64,000 bases of DNA from Diphasiastrum complanatum (GCA_029204225.1 CM055100.1:59332975-59396974); one strand, 5' to 3'. Numbered from the stretch's first letter, positions 53,918-64,000 are shown. The notes: generated by a model not told the origin, from the sequence alone. Numbers and translations: made by a program.

Positions 53918-55652
53918 AACTATTAGTTCCTTCACCCTTTCACTAAGCCTTCATCATATTTCCTTACTGTTATCAAACCGTCCATCCAAATCAGTTCCTA
54001 CCACCAATTTCTTGATGATGAGTCCATCCCCTTGAGACTGATAACCAAAGTTTGTGTAACCTGCGAAACGAAGGTATTCCTTGAGATTGAAACTTCAACT
54101 GAGAGAAGAACCACGGAAACACCCAGAAGTGAATGGAGGATACAGACCTCCCAGAAATTAGAATCTGCCAAGAGACCAAAGATGAAACCTTCAATGGCAG
54201 ATACAAGTGACAAAACAAAGAGACACATGGAAAGCACTTGAGCATGCAAGTTGTGAAGCTGCTGAGAGCTCTCCAATTTTGAGAATGTCAACCAATTGCA
54301 ACAATAAGACATTCTGGTTAAACTACGACAATTCGTGAAAAGCAATTTTTGTGATAAAGACTGGTGACAATAAGCACTTGGTTTTATGTAAACGAACAAG
54401 GATCTACACTTTTCCAAGTGACGATCGAAGATGCCAATGCAAAGCGGAGCGACATCGTCCAATATGAGTTGCAGTGTATCCTGCAACACATTAGGGGTGG
54501 GATGATGTTGGCTGATTCTGACGAATCCCCAAGATACTCGGATAGAGCAACTCAAGAGCACCTCTCACCTTAGACCGAGGAGGTCTCTGAGAAGACGAGA
54601 CTAATGAAGAATGAGAGCCGAGTATGAGAGCCAAGAAATGCTAGTTAGGAATGGCAAGCAAGAACTATGTAAGCCTCGTGGTGAATCCCGGAAGATGGAA
54701 TGACCATGTAGAAACTAGTATTTCTAAGCAAATGTAATAAATGCAAGTAGACCCCTCTTAAAGAAAGTAGAGTCAGCCACCTTTTGATGGTGACCTCTAG
54801 TGGAGAGCATTATTTCACTTGTAATTTGTGAAATGTGAAAATTCCACAAGCATGCCACCTAAGGAGCTCTCTTGCTTATTTAAGAGACTCCCTCTTTGTG
54901 AAGAGGAGCTTTTTGTGAATTGTATCAATGCCATGCTGAAATGTGAAAAGCCTTCATGAGTTTGGTGCATCCATTGAGCTCCTTGATCATGCTTGTTTCT
55001 TGAGTGATGCATTTATGATCTTGCCCTTCCCTCCTTTTGTGTGTGGTTGTGGACTGTAGAGTGGATTAGATTTGCTACTTTCCTAGAGTGGATTAGCTTC
55101 TTTTCTTGTTTGTGGATTAATGTAGGAACCAGCATTCAGGTAAACTAAATAGGCTGGATCTGTGGTGTAGTTCTTGCATATCTCTTCACAATCTAGTTCT
55201 TGATGTTCTTGGGATGTCCAAGAATTAAAAGACTGGTTGGTTTCTTGATTCTTGGACTTCTAACATGTTGTAGATTAGTTCTTGTTTATTGTTTTGTCAA
55301 TTTATGCAAGTGTAGCTCAGTTTAGTATTGCTTAGGCTCTGATTCAGTTCATTTTTAGGATTAGATAGTTGTAGAATCTACTGAATGTTCATATGGGCTG
55401 CACTCTGATCTATGAATGAGCGTTCTTGGCTTGCATCTCTGTTAGAGAGAGTTCGTCCCTGAGTAGTCCTCTGACAGGTAGGACAAAAAAAACTATACTA
55501 CAATGACGAATCTGTTCTCTTTTGCCCGATCTTGGGTTTAAAACAAGAATGACAATCTCAAGAAGAACCCACCGTCTTTGCTGATGGGCAGAAGTAAGAA
55601 AGAATCAAGTTTAAAAACCAACAGGTCCTCTGGATCAGAGGATCTGTAAACA
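53918..55652 (+). repeat. LTR-B, copy 2 (about 1.7 kb)
   Basis: In the plus direction it has a long U3, a TATA box CTTATTTAAG (about 54876-54885), a purine/pyrimidine-rich R region and an end GGATCTGTAAACA at 55652. It is the inverted partner of 34115-35714 and contains the segment found at 38408-38558. It abuts gag sequence at 55653. The left terminus is approximate; no TG start is certain. Confidence 0.65.
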
Positions 55653-56088
55653 ACGATCAAGGTTGAAAAACCAATCACGTGCTTTAGCGATCATGGTCAT
55701 TGGAAACAGTTGGACCATAGCATCGGGAGATGTTTCGCCATATACATCACATGCATTCTCAAAGATTTTCAAAAATCTTTGAGGGTCCGAACTACCGTCA
55801 AACTTTGATAGAGAGTTTTGGTGTACGTCCCACAAGATGAGCATGGTGGGTAGCATAAACTCCATTAAGTTTGGTTCTGGCATGGGATGTTTCAACACCA
55901 TGAACATGGGTTCTGGCTCATGAGGACTCATCTCGATCAAGTTCTTGTCCCTCGAATGGGTTTGTGGATGGCTCTTGGAGTTCGGTCCTCATTCGGTAGA
56001 ACTTATGACATCTGATTTGTTCAGCGACAGGGGACCTGACCTCGTATGGATAATCCTCTGGGATTTCAGGGTCTCTTTGTTGGTCCAT
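55653..56088 (-). pseudogene. gag: Gyp-2-type gag N-terminal fragment
   Basis: On the minus strand from ATG 56088: MDQQRDPEIPEDYPYEVRSP, then after a frameshift SKFDGSSDPQRFLKIFENAC and DVYGETSPDAMVQLFPMTMI, ending AKARDWFFNLDR exactly where LTR-B begins. It is a close homologue of the first 200 codons of the gag at 50832. The rest of this gag is missing, so LTR-B interrupts or truncates it. Confidence 0.85.
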
Positions 56089-57402
56089 TGAGTACTGGTA
56101 TGAGTTTTTTTTAATTTGAACTATATATTGAAAAGAGTCGATATAGGTATGTTATTTGACTATACCTTGAAGTATAAGGTAAACATTATTACATAAGATT
56201 CTTGCTTTGGTAGAAGAGAACAAGTATGTGTTATAATTACAATTCGAAGTTAAGGATGCTATACGATATATAATGAGGGCATAATGTATTGCTTTTTCTT
56301 AAAGAAAACACACATTTCATGGGAATAGCATGGCATTTTCTCAAGATAATACGTCGACAATCATTCGTGTATGCTTTTTTGAATAAATTCAAGTTACGCA
56401 TAAGCCACATATGTTATGTATATGATTTTTGACAATTTAATCATTTAAAAAGAGGACGTATTCGTTTCTAGACTTAGTTTGTTAAATGATGGTTCTTTCT
56501 ACACTACGGGAATGTTGATTTATTTATGTGTTATCATAACACATACCTTACCATAAAACTATACTTTCAAACTTTGAAAGCATAATTAGGTATAGCATGG
56601 ATATGCATAAGATACATAATTTCTTACATAAGAATTAGTATGGCATGGATTTGCCCTAATACCTTAATAAAAAAAATCTTTACATTCCCTAATGAGTCGT
56701 AAATAAACCTATCCCTAATGTGAACCAACCTACCATGGACCTACCATGGACTGACTTGGACGTTCTTGGAAAGCATGGATATGCTCAATCCGCAGTGTTA
56801 GCGATACATTTTGTGTAAGCAAATGGGTGCAAGAATTAGTATGACGACACAGATGTGCCCTAATACCTACGTATTCGCATTACTCAATCATGGTAATAAC
56901 CTACTTTGCCCACGTAGGTGTCTAAACCATCATACTAGGTTTCTGGTGAGATATGATTGGAAAGGAGTATGGATAGTACTGTGCGTGACTTGCCTTTCTA
57001 GACAATGCTCACATGGGTTAGAATGGCATGGATTTGCCCTAACACCAACACATGTGTCTACACCATAAATTTTAGCTATACTGAGATATATACGATTAAA
57101 ACTTTACGTACATTGTCTAAAACAAAGTTGGCCTCAATTTTCCAAATATAGAAATGTAGCAAATATGATCAAACTAGTTGAATCTTTCACAAAAATCAAA
57201 CTAATATTTTTGTATGTGCCTGTGCAAACCTGCTAGAGATGTTGTTAAGCACATTTGACCTTCCTCTTTATTAGACAATAAATGATTGACGCCTCTAATG
57301 AACTTGACAAAGAACCTTCTACCAAAGTCTTAGCACATCTAGGAGATGCTGAAAACATCTGTGAGATTGAACATTTATTGAAAAGGCCGAGTTTCTCTAC
57401 CC
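56089..57402. other. No gene; degenerate repeats
   Basis: A motif close to TAGTATGGCATGGATTTGCC followed by CTAATACC occurs at about 56637, 56838 and 57020, and GCATGGATATGC occurs near 56600 and 56775. The spacing is about 185-200 bp, as in a decayed tandem repeat. No ORF has a recognisable domain. Confidence 0.5.
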
Positions 57403-57407
57403 TCCAA
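57403..57407. other. Cop-3 target-site duplication, left copy (TCCAA)
   Basis: Matches 63413-63417. Confidence 0.95.
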
Positions 57408-58098
57408 TGTGAAAAATTGCCTACATTGGCAAATCTAGCCATGTAGAATATTGTATATTTTGTTAATATTGTTTGTTGGTTACTTGAATGGCCAAAGTGC
57501 CACTTGTACATACACACCTAAAGTAGGTTACCACGAGTCAAGAGGAGTGGTTGTGTCTATTTGGTAGTGATTCCTACTTTGTAGGATCTAGACCATGATT
57601 TATGATGAGATTTGTACCTACCATGCACCTACCAAGCATGACTCTTGGATCTAGGCTAGGGTTTTCACATTAGGACAATAAAGTGGAGTCTACTTCCTTA
57701 TTACATGCTGGATTTTCACCTAACTTTGCAAAGGAAGTGTGTTTTACTATGTATTCCCATTCTCCATAGTGAGAAGATAGAAACTTTTTGGAGCCTCAAG
57801 GAGAAACTCGAGTTACCTCTCATTGTATGGTGATTATTCTTGATTTCCAATGAAACCCAGCTTTGGCACTTTGTAAACACTATCTACAGGCCATACTACA
57901 GCCTTATTTCCACACGTGTGGAGTTGGATTATACTATTTGATCAATGCTTTGATTGTCTCTACTTGTTTCCAATCAAGTTGCTTAACTAGATCTTGTTTT
58001 CTGATGACTAGTTTCTGATAGATTGTTTAACAAGCATACAATCACCTTGTGGATCATTCAAAGATCCATTTATGGTCCTTAGTACTGTACTTTTCACA
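57408..58098 (+). repeat. Cop-3 5' LTR (691 bp)
   Basis: TGTGAAAAATTGCCTAC to GTACTTTTCACA. It contains the palindrome TCCACACGTGTGGA at 57909-57922. Confidence 0.95.
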
Positions 58099-58111
58099 TG
58101 GTATCAGGGCC
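58099..58111 (+). other. Cop-3 primer-binding site, initiator tRNA-Met
   Basis: TGGTATCAGGGCC directly after the LTR; one difference (A to G) from the usual TGGTATCAGAGC. Confidence 0.93.
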
Positions 58112-58730
58112 AAGTACAAGGCCATTGATCTGTGTTTGAATCTAATCCAGTTTTAGCAGGTTTTGGTGCAAAAAGCTAGTGTTGGAAGGGCGAGCTGGTA
58201 TCCAGGTTTTGGTGAGGGGATTTGATCCCAAAATTTTTCAGGATCAAAATCCATACTGTTCACACATGTGGGAATCTCTGAACCATCATTTAATAACCCA
58301 TATTCATTGGATCATAGAAAATTCATCTGGTGTCAGTTTAATGTAATTTTTGGTGCAAATCCTAGAATAAGCTACCAAGATCACTTGCCATTGATTAGTT
58401 TTGAATTTGTTTCATGAAAACTAATTAATCTAGGCTGATTTCAGAGCTTCTTAAAGTGGAAACCAGGTCTTGAAAGTACATCAAAGTGAATGAGAGAGAT
58501 AGAGTCAGTTTTTTGTCCAAGAATAGCCAAGATTGGCAAAATTTGCTTGAGTGTAGTTTTTATCTCATCTTATCTTCATTCCAGCTTGTGAGGGAGTGAT
58601 AGAACTGTGATTACAAATCCGTCTGTTGGATTAGAAGTCAACATTTGAGTGAAACACTGCAAGTTAAAAACCTTTGTGAGTTTCAGGTCCAAACAAATCT
58701 ATATCTTGTGTGTAGAATCTTGCTAGTAAG
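58112..58730 (+). other. Cop-3 leader
   Basis: About 620 bp of non-coding sequence before the gag ATG. It includes a CACACATGTGGGA motif near 58261, similar to the LTR palindrome. Confidence 0.7.
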
Positions 58731-61100
58731 ATGGGATCAATGGGAGCCTACCTTCTAGAAGCTAGTGAGAGATTAAATTCTACCAATTATGCTATTTGGA
58801 AAGTGAGGATGGAGTCACTAATGGGGCTCCAGGATCTTTATGAGTTTCTAATAGATGATGAAGATGAACCTCTAGGTGCACAGGAATTAGTGAGATACAA
58901 GAAGAGGTCTAGGCTTGCACTTCACTGTATTAAGATGAATGTAAGCAATGATCTTTTAAGAGAAGTATCATCATGTAAGAGTGCTAAAGACACTTGGGAA
59001 TCTTTAAAATCTATCTATGTGTCTAGTAACACTTCGAGGGTTCTCATGCTTAGGAATCAGATTCTACAAAGCATGAAGAGGAGTGATGAGAGTGCACAAG
59101 ATTATGTGCTTAGAATCAAGTCTCTCAATAGGGAGTTAGCTTCTGTTGGAGAGAAGATTCAAGATAGTGAGCTTGTTCAGATTGTCCTCAATGGTCTAGG
59201 GAGTGGCTTTACAAATTTGGTCCAAAGCTTTGCAATCCAAGACACTTTGCCTACTATAGAAAAGCTACACAATGTATTAGTAGCTGAAGAGTGTAGGATG
59301 TTGCATACCAATGCAAGAATGAATGCTATTTCTCTGCAGGATGGTGATGAGAAAGCTAATTTCTCATTCAAAAGCAAGAAGAAGACCAATGGCAAGAAGA
59401 AGCACTTCAAGGAGACCAAGGAAAAGGATGAGGCTTCAAGCTCAAAGGGCAAGATCAAAGACAAGTCCAAGTACAAATGCTTTTTCTGTGGAAAGAAAGG
59501 ACATTTTGCATCAGAATGTCTCAAGAAGAAGAAGGCACAAGAGAGCAAACAAAACAACATTGCACATCAGGAGGAGGAGGAGGATGAAGAGTCATCCTTG
59601 ATGGTTTCCAACAAACCACCATCATCCAAGAGCAACACCAATGATTCTTGGTGGATTGATAGTGGGGCAAGTTCCCACATGACATATCAAAAGGACATAT
59701 TCTCCACCTTACTTTCTTACAATGACTTACATAGATCAATCTATACTGCAAGTAGTCAAGAATGTAAGATAAGTGGAATAGGAACAATTTTCTTGTATGT
59801 GGGATCATCCAAAAGGATGAACCTTGATAATGTTCGTTATGTTCCTAAGTTAACCAAGAATTTGCTTAGTGTTGGCCAGTTAATGGATAATGGCCTAGAT
59901 GTACAATTTAAGCATGGAGTTTGTTCCATCCTTAGAAATGATGAATATATAGCCAAAGGCTTTAAGCAAGGTAGATTGTTTAAACTTGATGCTAATATTG
60001 CAGTGGAGAGTGTTAACTTGGCAAAGATGGAGCTATCAAAGGTGGAACTGTGGCACAAAAGGTTGGGCCACCCCAACTACAAAGCCATGGAATCTACGGT
60101 TGCAAAGGAGCTTGCAGTTGGACTCCCCAAGCATTTGTCAAAGTGTGGGAAGAGATGTGAAGCATGCAGCCTCTCAAAGGCTCACAAACTACCCTTCTCA
60201 AGATCTACATCAAGATCAAACTCTCCTCTTGAACTCATCCATTTGGATGTTCATAGTTTTTCACATGAGTCTAACGGTGGTGCCAAGTACTATGTAATCT
60301 TCATTGATGACTATTCTAGATTTTGTTGGATGTACCTCTTGTCTAGCAAATCAATGGTGTTTGATTCTTTTGTAAAGTTCAAGACTTTGGTAGAAAATCA
60401 ACTTAGTACCAAGATTAAGGTGTTAAGGAGTGATAATGGAGGTGAATATATCTCCAATACGTTGATTGACTTTTGTAGTTCTAATGGCATAAATAGGGAG
60501 TTGTCATGTCCATACACCCCTCAACAAAATGGAGTGAGTGAGAGAAGAAATAGATCTCTTTGTGAGTGTGCTAAGGCCTTAAGGCTAGATGCTTCTCTAT
60601 CCAAACCATTTTGGGGTGAAGCAATAACTTGTGCTAACTATTTGTGCAATAGATTGCCAAACCAAGCCATTGGAGGAATCACACCATTTGAAGCTCTATT
60701 TGGAGAGAAGCCCAATCTCAAGGATCTCAAAGTTTTTGGATCCACTTGCTATGTACACCAATCCTTGGATAAGAGAAGGAAGGATGATGCAACATCCATC
60801 AAAGGCATCTTTGTGGGATATGGTGAGAATAGCAAAGGTTATAGAGTCTTCAATCCCATCACTAGCAAGGTGATAGTGAGTAGGGATGTTATTTTTGATG
60901 AAGGACATGCTTGTGATTTGGATGATAATGCTACTAATCATCTTGATGCCAAGGATCATGCTAGGATGGAGGAGGAGCTTCCAAGTGAAGAAGAACTTGA
61001 GGATCCACCTCAAGATGCAAGAACTCCAAGAACTCCAAGAACTCCAAGAAGATCTACAAGGGCAAGATCCGAGCCATTGAGGCTCACCTATGATGGTTAA
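58731..61100 (+). CDS. gag-pol: Cop-3 gag, protease and integrase
   Basis: An intact 789-codon frame starting MGSMGAYLLEASERLNSTNY. gag occupies residues 1 to about 285, with zinc knuckle CFFCGKKGHFASEC at 250-263. The protease has WWIDSGASSH with Asp310. Integrase has WHKRLGHPN (His442) with CEAC, and DDE residues Asp506 (LIHLDVHSF), Asp568 (RSDNGGEY) and Glu604 (NGVSERRN), the D-D(35)-E spacing of integrases. A Thr-Pro-Arg repeat (TPRTPRTPRR) precedes RLTYDG. It stops at TAA 61098-61100, at the same place between integrase and RT as the TAG in Cop-2. Confidence 0.95.
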   Translation: MGSMGAYLLEASERLNSTNYAIWKVRMESLMGLQDLYEFLIDDEDEPLGAQELVRYKKRSRLALHCIKMNVSNDLLREVSSCKSAKDTWESLKSIYVSSNTSRVLMLRNQILQSMKRSDESAQDYVLRIKSLNRELASVGEKIQDSELVQIVLNGLGSGFTNLVQSFAIQDTLPTIEKLHNVLVAEECRMLHTNARMNAISLQDGDEKANFSFKSKKKTNGKKKHFKETKEKDEASSSKGKIKDKSKYKCFFCGKKGHFASECLKKKKAQESKQNNIAHQEEEEDEESSLMVSNKPPSSKSNTNDSWWIDSGASSHMTYQKDIFSTLLSYNDLHRSIYTASSQECKISGIGTIFLYVGSSKRMNLDNVRYVPKLTKNLLSVGQLMDNGLDVQFKHGVCSILRNDEYIAKGFKQGRLFKLDANIAVESVNLAKMELSKVELWHKRLGHPNYKAMESTVAKELAVGLPKHLSKCGKRCEACSLSKAHKLPFSRSTSRSNSPLELIHLDVHSFSHESNGGAKYYVIFIDDYSRFCWMYLLSSKSMVFDSFVKFKTLVENQLSTKIKVLRSDNGGEYISNTLIDFCSSNGINRELSCPYTPQQNGVSERRNRSLCECAKALRLDASLSKPFWGEAITCANYLCNRLPNQAIGGITPFEALFGEKPNLKDLKVFGSTCYVHQSLDKRRKDDATSIKGIFVGYGENSKGYRVFNPITSKVIVSRDVIFDEGHACDLDDNATNHLDAKDHARMEEELPSEEELEDPPQDARTPRTPRTPRRSTRARSEPLRLTYDG

Positions 61101-61594
61101 GGTGATCAAAGAGAAGGCTCATCATCTTTCACATCTTACACCTTTCTTACTTCAATGTTAGATGAGCCAACATGCTATGAAGATGTTGTAAGTCTAAAAG
61201 TTGGATGGATGCTATGCAAGTAGAGCATGATGCTCTTATTGAGAATCATACTTGGGATCTTGTGGATCTTCCTCAAGGAAAGATACCTCTTGATTGCAAG
61301 TGGGTGTTTAGATTGAAGTATAATCAAGATGGATCAATAAGCAAGCATAAAGCTAGGCTTGTTGCCAAAGGTTTTTTACAAACCAAAGGCATTGATTATG
61401 ATGAGACTTTTGCTCCTGTGGCTAAGCTTGTTACTATCAGGTTGATCATTAGTCTTGCTACAACCTTCAATTGGGAGCTATTCCAACTTGACTTCACAAA
61501 TGCATTCCTCAATGGTTATTTGGAGGAAGAGATCTACATGAGGCAACCCGAGGGCTTCATCAAGGCAAGCATGAAGGAAAGGTGTGTTTTTTGA
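61101..61594 (+). pseudogene. pol: Cop-3 reverse transcriptase, N-terminal half
   Basis: After the TAA the old frame continues to about 61192, where a one-base loss (GTAAGTC) shifts it. The RT then reads WMDAMQVEHDALIENHTWDL, DCKWVFRLKYNQDGSISKHK, ARLVAKGFLQTKGIDYDETF and FQLDFTNAFLNGYLEEEIYM. A second one-base loss near 61580 (GAAAGGTG) ends the frame. Confidence 0.88.
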
Positions 61595-62166
61595 AGAAGA
61601 ACCTTTATGGGCTCAAGCAAGCACCTAGAGCATGGTACTCTAGGCTAAACTCTTTTCTCATTTCCATCAATTTTGTAATGAGTGCTTATGATCCATCATT
61701 TTATATAGGTTCTCATGATGGCATGATCATTATTCTTGTTTTGTATGTAGATGACATTACCTTGAGTGGTAATGATCTAGATGGAATTAGAGATGTAAAA
61801 ATTGCTCTAGCAAAAGAGTTTAAGATGGTAGATCTAGGCCTGTTGAGCTTCATTCTTGAAATAGAGGTTATTAGAGGATGTGATTTTAGCTTCATTTGTC
61901 AATCTAAATATGCTACATCCATCCTAGATAGATTTGGAATGAAGAATTGTAAAGGCATTGAGACACCAATGGAGCAACATGTAAAAGCATCTATTGGTTG
62001 TGATGAAGCATCCTTTGAGGACATCACATTATATAGAAGGCTTATTGGCTCCTTGATCTATTTAACTATAACTAGACCTGATCTAAGTTATAGTGTTGGA
62101 AAGTTAAGCAAAATTCATGCAAAGTCCTCTAGTTTCACATTGGAAGATGGCCAAAAGAGTTCTTAG
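61582..62166 (+). pseudogene. pol: Cop-3 reverse transcriptase, C-terminal half
   Basis: CFLKKNLYGLKQAPRAWYSR, the catalytic YVDD (61744-61755, VLYVDDITLSG) and EFKMVDLGLLSFIL, ending TRPDLSYSVGKLSK. A frameshift just after this ends the ORF before RNase H. The residue after FIL is Glu, where Cop-2 has Gly in LHFILGIEV. Confidence 0.88.
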
Positions 62167-62760
62167 ATACATTTCATTCACTAAGAATTTTGGTATTTTG
62201 TATAGAGGAACTAATCTTGGCTTAAGAGCCTATAGTGACTCGGATTTTGCAGGTGACAAAGTGGATAGAAGATCAACAAGTGCCTTTTCCCCTTTCTATG
62301 TGATGGAGTAGTATCATGGCTTTCCAAAAGGCAAGATACCATCTCCCTATCTTCCACAGAATCCGAATACAAGGGCTTGACATCAACATGCAATGAGGTC
62401 TTGTGGCTCAAAAGACTATTGGTGGAGCTTAATGTCATGGAGGAGGAGATCCCTATCATCTATTGTGACAACCAATCAGCCCAATCACTTGCAACTAATC
62501 CTACATTCCATGCAAGGAGCAAACACATCGAAATTGCTCATCATTTCGTGAGGGAAAAAGTGCAAGCTAAAGAGATCAAGCTCCGACACGTGCCATCATC
62601 AAGTTGCTTGGCTGATTTGTTTACTAAACCTTTACCTAAAGATTTATTTGTCAAGCTTAGATCTTCAATTGGAGTTATTGATAAAAGCATTGTGATCTCC
62701 AAGGCTAGATTTGAGGAGGAGTGTGAAAAATTGCCTACATTGGCAAATCTAGCCATGTAG
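62117..62760 (+). pseudogene. pol: Cop-3 RNase H
   Basis: Two frames: VLRYISFTKNFGILYRGT and AYSDSDFAGDKVDRRSTSAF, then a frameshift near 62297; the next frame contains SSTESEYKGLTSTCNEVLWL, ATNPTFHARSKHIEIAHHF and HVPSSSCLADLFTKPLPKD. Catalytic Asp and Glu positions are kept despite the shift. Confidence 0.87.
62711..62721 (+). other. Cop-3 polypurine tract
   Basis: TTGAGGAGGAG directly precedes the 3' LTR. Confidence 0.9.
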
Positions 62761-63412
62761 AATATTGTATATTTTGTAAAAATTGTTTGTTGGTTACTTG
62801 AATGGCCAAAGTGTCACTTGTACATACACACCTAAAGTAGGTTACCACGAGTCAAGAGGAGTGGTTGTGTCTATTTGGTAGTGATTCCTACTTTGTAGGA
62901 TCTAGACCATGATTTATGATGAAATTTGTACCTACCATGCACCTACCAAGCATGACTCTTGGATCTAGGCTAGGGTTTTCACATTAGGGCAAGAAAGTGG
63001 AGTCTACTTCCTTATTACATGCTGGATTTTCACCTAACTTTGCAAAGGAAGTGTGTTTTACTATGTATTCCCATTCTCCATAGTGAGAAGATAGAAACTT
63101 TTTGGAGCCTCAAGGAGAAACTCGAGTTTCCTCTCATTGTATGGTGATTACTCTTGATTTCCAATGAAAACCAGCTTTGGCACTTTGTAAACACTGTCTA
63201 CAGGCCGTACTACAGCCTTATTTCCACACGTGTGGAGTTGGATTATACTATTTGATCAATGCTTTGATTGCCTCTACTTGTTTCCTATCAAGATGCTAAA
63301 CTAGATCTTGTTTTCTGACGACTAGTTTATGATAGATTGTTTAACAAGCATACAATCACCTTGTGGATCATTCAAAGATCCATTTAAGGTCCTTAGTACT
63401 GTACTTTTCACA
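62722..63412 (+). repeat. Cop-3 3' LTR (691 bp)
   Basis: Same length as the 5' LTR, with about 18 substitutions. The palindrome TCCACACGTGTGGA at 63223-63236 is unchanged. Confidence 0.95.
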
Positions 63413-63417
63413 TCCAA
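63413..63417. other. Cop-3 target-site duplication, right copy (TCCAA)
   Basis: Matches 57403-57407. Confidence 0.95.
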
Positions 63418-64000
63418 GACAAATACTTCCAAAATACAAGCAAAAGAATGGGCAACTTCAATCTTAACAATCCAAGCTCAGTCATCTTTGGGTCAAGAAT
63501 GAGAAAGAAAAGAAGTTTTTTTGGTTTTAAGGGAAATGAAGGGCAAAGCAATAGTGCAAAGAATGAATTACCAGTTAAGAGATTGAATTTTTACAGGGAT
63601 TGATAGATGTGCAGGATGAAGGCATGACATAAAGAAGAGAAGTTACTACATGTGTGATCAATCGATGTCAACTTACTACTAGTAGCGATACAGGGAGACT
63701 TTTTTTGCATTCATGTTACCGTAATGAGTATTTGAAACCATTAATGTGAAGCAGTTTTATGATGACATTTTATTTTGAATTTTTGGTTTATGAATGAGCA
63801 TTTTGATGATGTTATTTTTGGTTGGTCATACTTATCAAATGTTAAAAGTGACTAGTATTTCTCTTCTGAGGTTTTTTGCAACTTTGAAATAGAAAATTTA
63901 CATTCCTGCTATTGCTCTTCGTATAATTGGTTTAAGGGTTTGCTTGAAAAAAAATTCGAGATGGTGTCTCTACTAATTGTAATATTGTCAAAGGCCTGAT
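63418..64000. other. No recognisable gene
   Basis: AT-rich flank of Cop-3. No ORF, tandem repeat or LTR signature is visible. Confidence 0.5.

Larger units (their letters stand above)
57408..63412 (+). mobile_element. Cop-3: full-length Ty1/copia element
   Basis: 6,005 bp, with 691-bp LTRs, initiator tRNA-Met primer site, gag-protease-integrase in one 789-codon frame, frameshifted RT and RNase H, polypurine tract and TCCAA duplication. About 18 LTR differences by eye make it older than Cop-2. It is a relative of Cop-2 (similar gag, integrase and RT) but with unrelated LTRs. Confidence 0.97.

Noticed and set aside
57245-57517. 90-codon minus-strand frame at the Cop-3 5' edge
   Set aside because: It crosses the LTR boundary, and its LTR part recurs as an antisense frame at 62541-62756.

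Overview
This is plant nuclear DNA made almost entirely of transposable elements. The evidence is Ty1/copia and Ty3/gypsy elements with plant-type primer-binding sites (initiator tRNA-Met for the copia elements, tRNA-Asp for the gypsy elements), 5-bp target-site duplications, nested insertions and a low gene content. I see no bacterial, organellar or viral gene organisation. The species cannot be named; a large, repeat-rich genome (fern, gymnosperm or similar) is plausible but is only an inference. Working names for the elements are Cop-1, Cop-1b, Cop-2, Cop-3, Gyp-1, Gyp-2 and Chromo-1, with repeat families LTR-A and LTR-B. Layout: 1-6.5 kb holds a probable solo or truncated LTR, one possible host exon on the minus strand (3.2-3.76 kb), a perfect 17-bp hairpin (3.94 kb) and a decayed non-LTR reverse-transcriptase fragment (4.2-4.9 kb). 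From 6.5 to about 24.1 kb lies Cop-1, a minus-strand copia-type element. It encodes gag and protease, but sequence I do not recognise sits where integrase and reverse transcriptase should be. Its leader is split at 11,524-23,023 by Gyp-1, a young complete 11.49-kb Ty3/gypsy element with identical-length 1,219-bp LTRs, a TCTTT target duplication and a large extra ORF between integrase and the 3' LTR. From 24.1 to 25.8 kb there are a tRNA-Asp-like primer site and a polypurine tract about 470 bp apart, the remains of a non-autonomous LTR element. Cop-2 (25.8-31.97 kb, plus strand) is a nearly intact copia with 682-bp LTRs and an ATAGA duplication. Chromo-1 (32.2-34.0 kb, minus strand) is a chromovirus whose protease is fused directly to its integrase core. 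From 34 to 57 kb is a mosaic of older gypsy pieces. LTR-B-like repeats (34.1-35.7 and 53.9-55.65 kb) and LTR-A copies (36.5-37.3 and 46.3-47.15 kb) form two nested inverted pairs. Between them are a 26-bp minisatellite (37.6-38.3 kb), Gyp-2 (gag, RT, integrase and an extra ORF, 38.6-46.3 kb), Cop-1b (a second copy of the Cop-1 family, 47.15-50.59 kb) and a second gag copy (50.8-52.2 kb). Cop-3 (57.4-63.4 kb, plus strand) is a complete copia with 691-bp LTRs and a TCCAA duplication. The last 580 bases show nothing recognisable. The complete copias once encoded the usual gag, protease, integrase, RT and RNase H, and the gypsy elements the same modules with integrase last. Every element now carries stops or frameshifts, so none looks autonomous as written. 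By-eye LTR comparison gives the insertion order, youngest first, as Gyp-1 (about 9 differences in 1,219), Cop-2 (about 9 in 682) and Cop-3 (about 18 in 691); the rest is older. The least explained items are the Cop-1 family's replacement for pol, the extra ORF of the two gypsy elements, and a CACACGTGTG palindrome shared by LTRs of four different copia families.
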